From an uncultured Lachnospiraceae bacterium (GTDB lineage: Bacteria; Bacillota; Clostridia; Lachnospirales; Lachnospiraceae): a DNA stretch of 39,598 nt. Shown piece after piece: positions 38,781-39,598 of the stretch (position 1 is the first letter of the stretch; each line of letters opens with the position of its first letter). The DNA lies in NCBI GenBank assembly GCA_910579285.1, contig CAJTTT010000014.1, forward strand, positions 54,519 through 94,116, read 5' to 3'. A program made the translations under genes and the position numbers. The notes beneath the pieces were generated by a model. That model saw nothing but the letters and a program-made list of their open reading frames with translations. It did no database searches and was not told where the DNA came from.

Positions 38781-39598
38781 ATGGACGTAAACAGAGAAGG
38801 ACTCACCCCAGAAAATATACAGACGGAAAACAACGCGGCGGCAGGCTCCGACACGGTCGGAAAACTGCAGATCAACGTCACCGCGAATGTAGGACTGATT
38901 CCCATAGAGAACGCCTCCATCACCATCTCCTTCACTGGAGAGCCGGATTCCGCCCTGGAGACGCTCACGACCAATTCCTCGGGACAGACTGACACCGTGG
39001 ACTTAAAAACACCGCCGCTGCAGTACAGTCTGACCCCCAACTCCCCCATGCCCTACTCGGAATACACCCTCTCCGTGAGCGCACCAGGTTACGAGCCGGT
39101 CATCGTGTCCGGCGTGGAAGTGCTGCCTGACGTGACAGCCGTCCAGAATATAGAAATGACGCCCACCGAGATGAGTGAGGACGCGGAGGAGATCATCGCC
39201 ATCCCTGACCACACCCTCTACGGCGATTATCCGCCCAAAATCCCCGAGGATGAGATCAAGCCAATGGATGAATCCGGCGAAATCGTCTTAAGCCGCGTGG
39301 TGATTCCCGAGTATGTCATCGTGCACGACGGCGTTCCAAACGACTCCACCGCCCCCAACTACTATGTGCGCTACCGGGATTATATCAAAAATGTAGTATC
39401 CTCCGAGATCTACGCCACCTGGCCGGAGAGCGCCATCTACGCAAACACGCTGGCGATTATGTCCTTTACCTTAAACCGTGTCTACACCGAATGGTACCGC
39501 AATAAGGGCTATAACTTCACCATCACTTCCTCCACCGCCTACGACCAGAAATGGATGCACGGGCGCAATATATACGGAAACGTGGACCGGATTGTGGA
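38781..39598 (+). CDS. SpoIID-like protein with carboxypeptidase-regulatory-like domain, N-terminal part
   Basis: The first 272 codons of a plus-strand gene cut by the right edge. The ATG follows CGAGGT by seven bases. Residues about 25-125 form a CarboxypepD-regulatory-like beta sandwich (VGKLQINVTANVGLIPIENA up to SAPGYEPVIVSGVEVLP). After an acidic linker, about 185-272 resemble SpoIID/LytB: YIKNVVSSEIYATWPESAIY, LAIMSFTLNRVYTEWYRNKG and TSSTAYDQKW match the YVKGVVAAEMP...ALKAQAVAARTYA pattern. SpoIID trims peptidoglycan during engulfment. There is no signal peptide, so a cell-wall role would need release from, or location in, the spore or mother cell; this is inference. A later peptidoglycan-binding domain may lie beyond the window. 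Confidence 0.78.
   Translation, partial: MDVNREGLTPENIQTENNAAAGSDTVGKLQINVTANVGLIPIENASITISFTGEPDSALETLTTNSSGQTDTVDLKTPPLQYSLTPNSPMPYSEYTLSVSAPGYEPVIVSGVEVLPDVTAVQNIEMTPTEMSEDAEEIIAIPDHTLYGDYPPKIPEDEIKPMDESGEIVLSRVVIPEYVIVHDGVPNDSTAPNYYVRYRDYIKNVVSSEIYATWPESAIYANTLAIMSFTLNRVYTEWYRNKGYNFTITSSTAYDQKWMHGRNIYGNVDRIV

Noticed and set aside
1..39598. tRNA, rRNA, phage genes, transposases or integration sites
   Set aside because: No cloverleaf-type sequence, rRNA core, integrase, transposase or phage structural gene was seen; the only mobile-element candidates are the small palindromic blocks listed.

Overview
The window looks like chromosomal DNA of a spore-forming, anaerobic Firmicute of the Lachnospiraceae type. 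The reasons are a roughly balanced, slightly GC-rich composition with strong AAGGAGG-type ribosome binding sites, a flavodiiron FprA oxygen/NO reductase, a SpoIID-like gene under a sigma-E-like promoter, beta-mannosidase, and a DUF5717/DUF5716-type gene pair that I associate with that family. I see no rRNA, tRNA, phage, transposase or CRISPR array. Most genes lie on the minus strand.

Layout. 1-10.4 kb: the start of a lipoprotein gene, a terminator, then one giant gene (about 3,330 residues) for a C-terminally membrane-anchored surface protein with five InlB-type B repeats, Ig-like domains and a G10 homopolymer near its start. 10.6-17.8 kb: beta-mannosidase, a small two-helix membrane protein (plus strand), the tRNA t6A dehydratase TcdA, a MATE exporter and an unknown anchored protein. 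17.9-22.2 kb: FprA (plus strand) with a perfect terminator, an ECF sigma/RsiV-like anti-sigma pair, a HAD phosphatase and an SDR reductase. 22.4-26.5 kb: purA with an unusual palindrome-rich leader, rarA, and a bactofilin / degenerate M23 pair. 26.6-29.8 kb: two metal exporters (a PIB-type ATPase and a CDF protein) separated by about 400 bases of highly structured noncoding DNA. 30.1-38.7 kb: purB behind a four-gene cluster of poorly described proteins: a large helical-solenoid protein (DUF5717-like), a degenerate Hsp70/actin-fold protein (DUF5716-like), a TPR-like protein and a membrane coiled-coil protein. 38.8 kb to the end: a divergent SpoIID-like gene, cut by the window edge.

The strongest unexplained signals are: (1) the 10-mer GTTTACATAA, present 11 times exactly on the two strands where less than 0.1 is expected, in both genes and gaps; (2) the four-gene cluster built around an Hsp70/actin-like protein; (3) a 125-base palindromic block that separates two copies of the purA ribosome binding site, as an insertion with target duplication would; (4) a two-part structured element between the metal exporters; (5) a G10 tract that could switch the giant surface protein on and off. 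Names resting on family recognition were not checked against any database.
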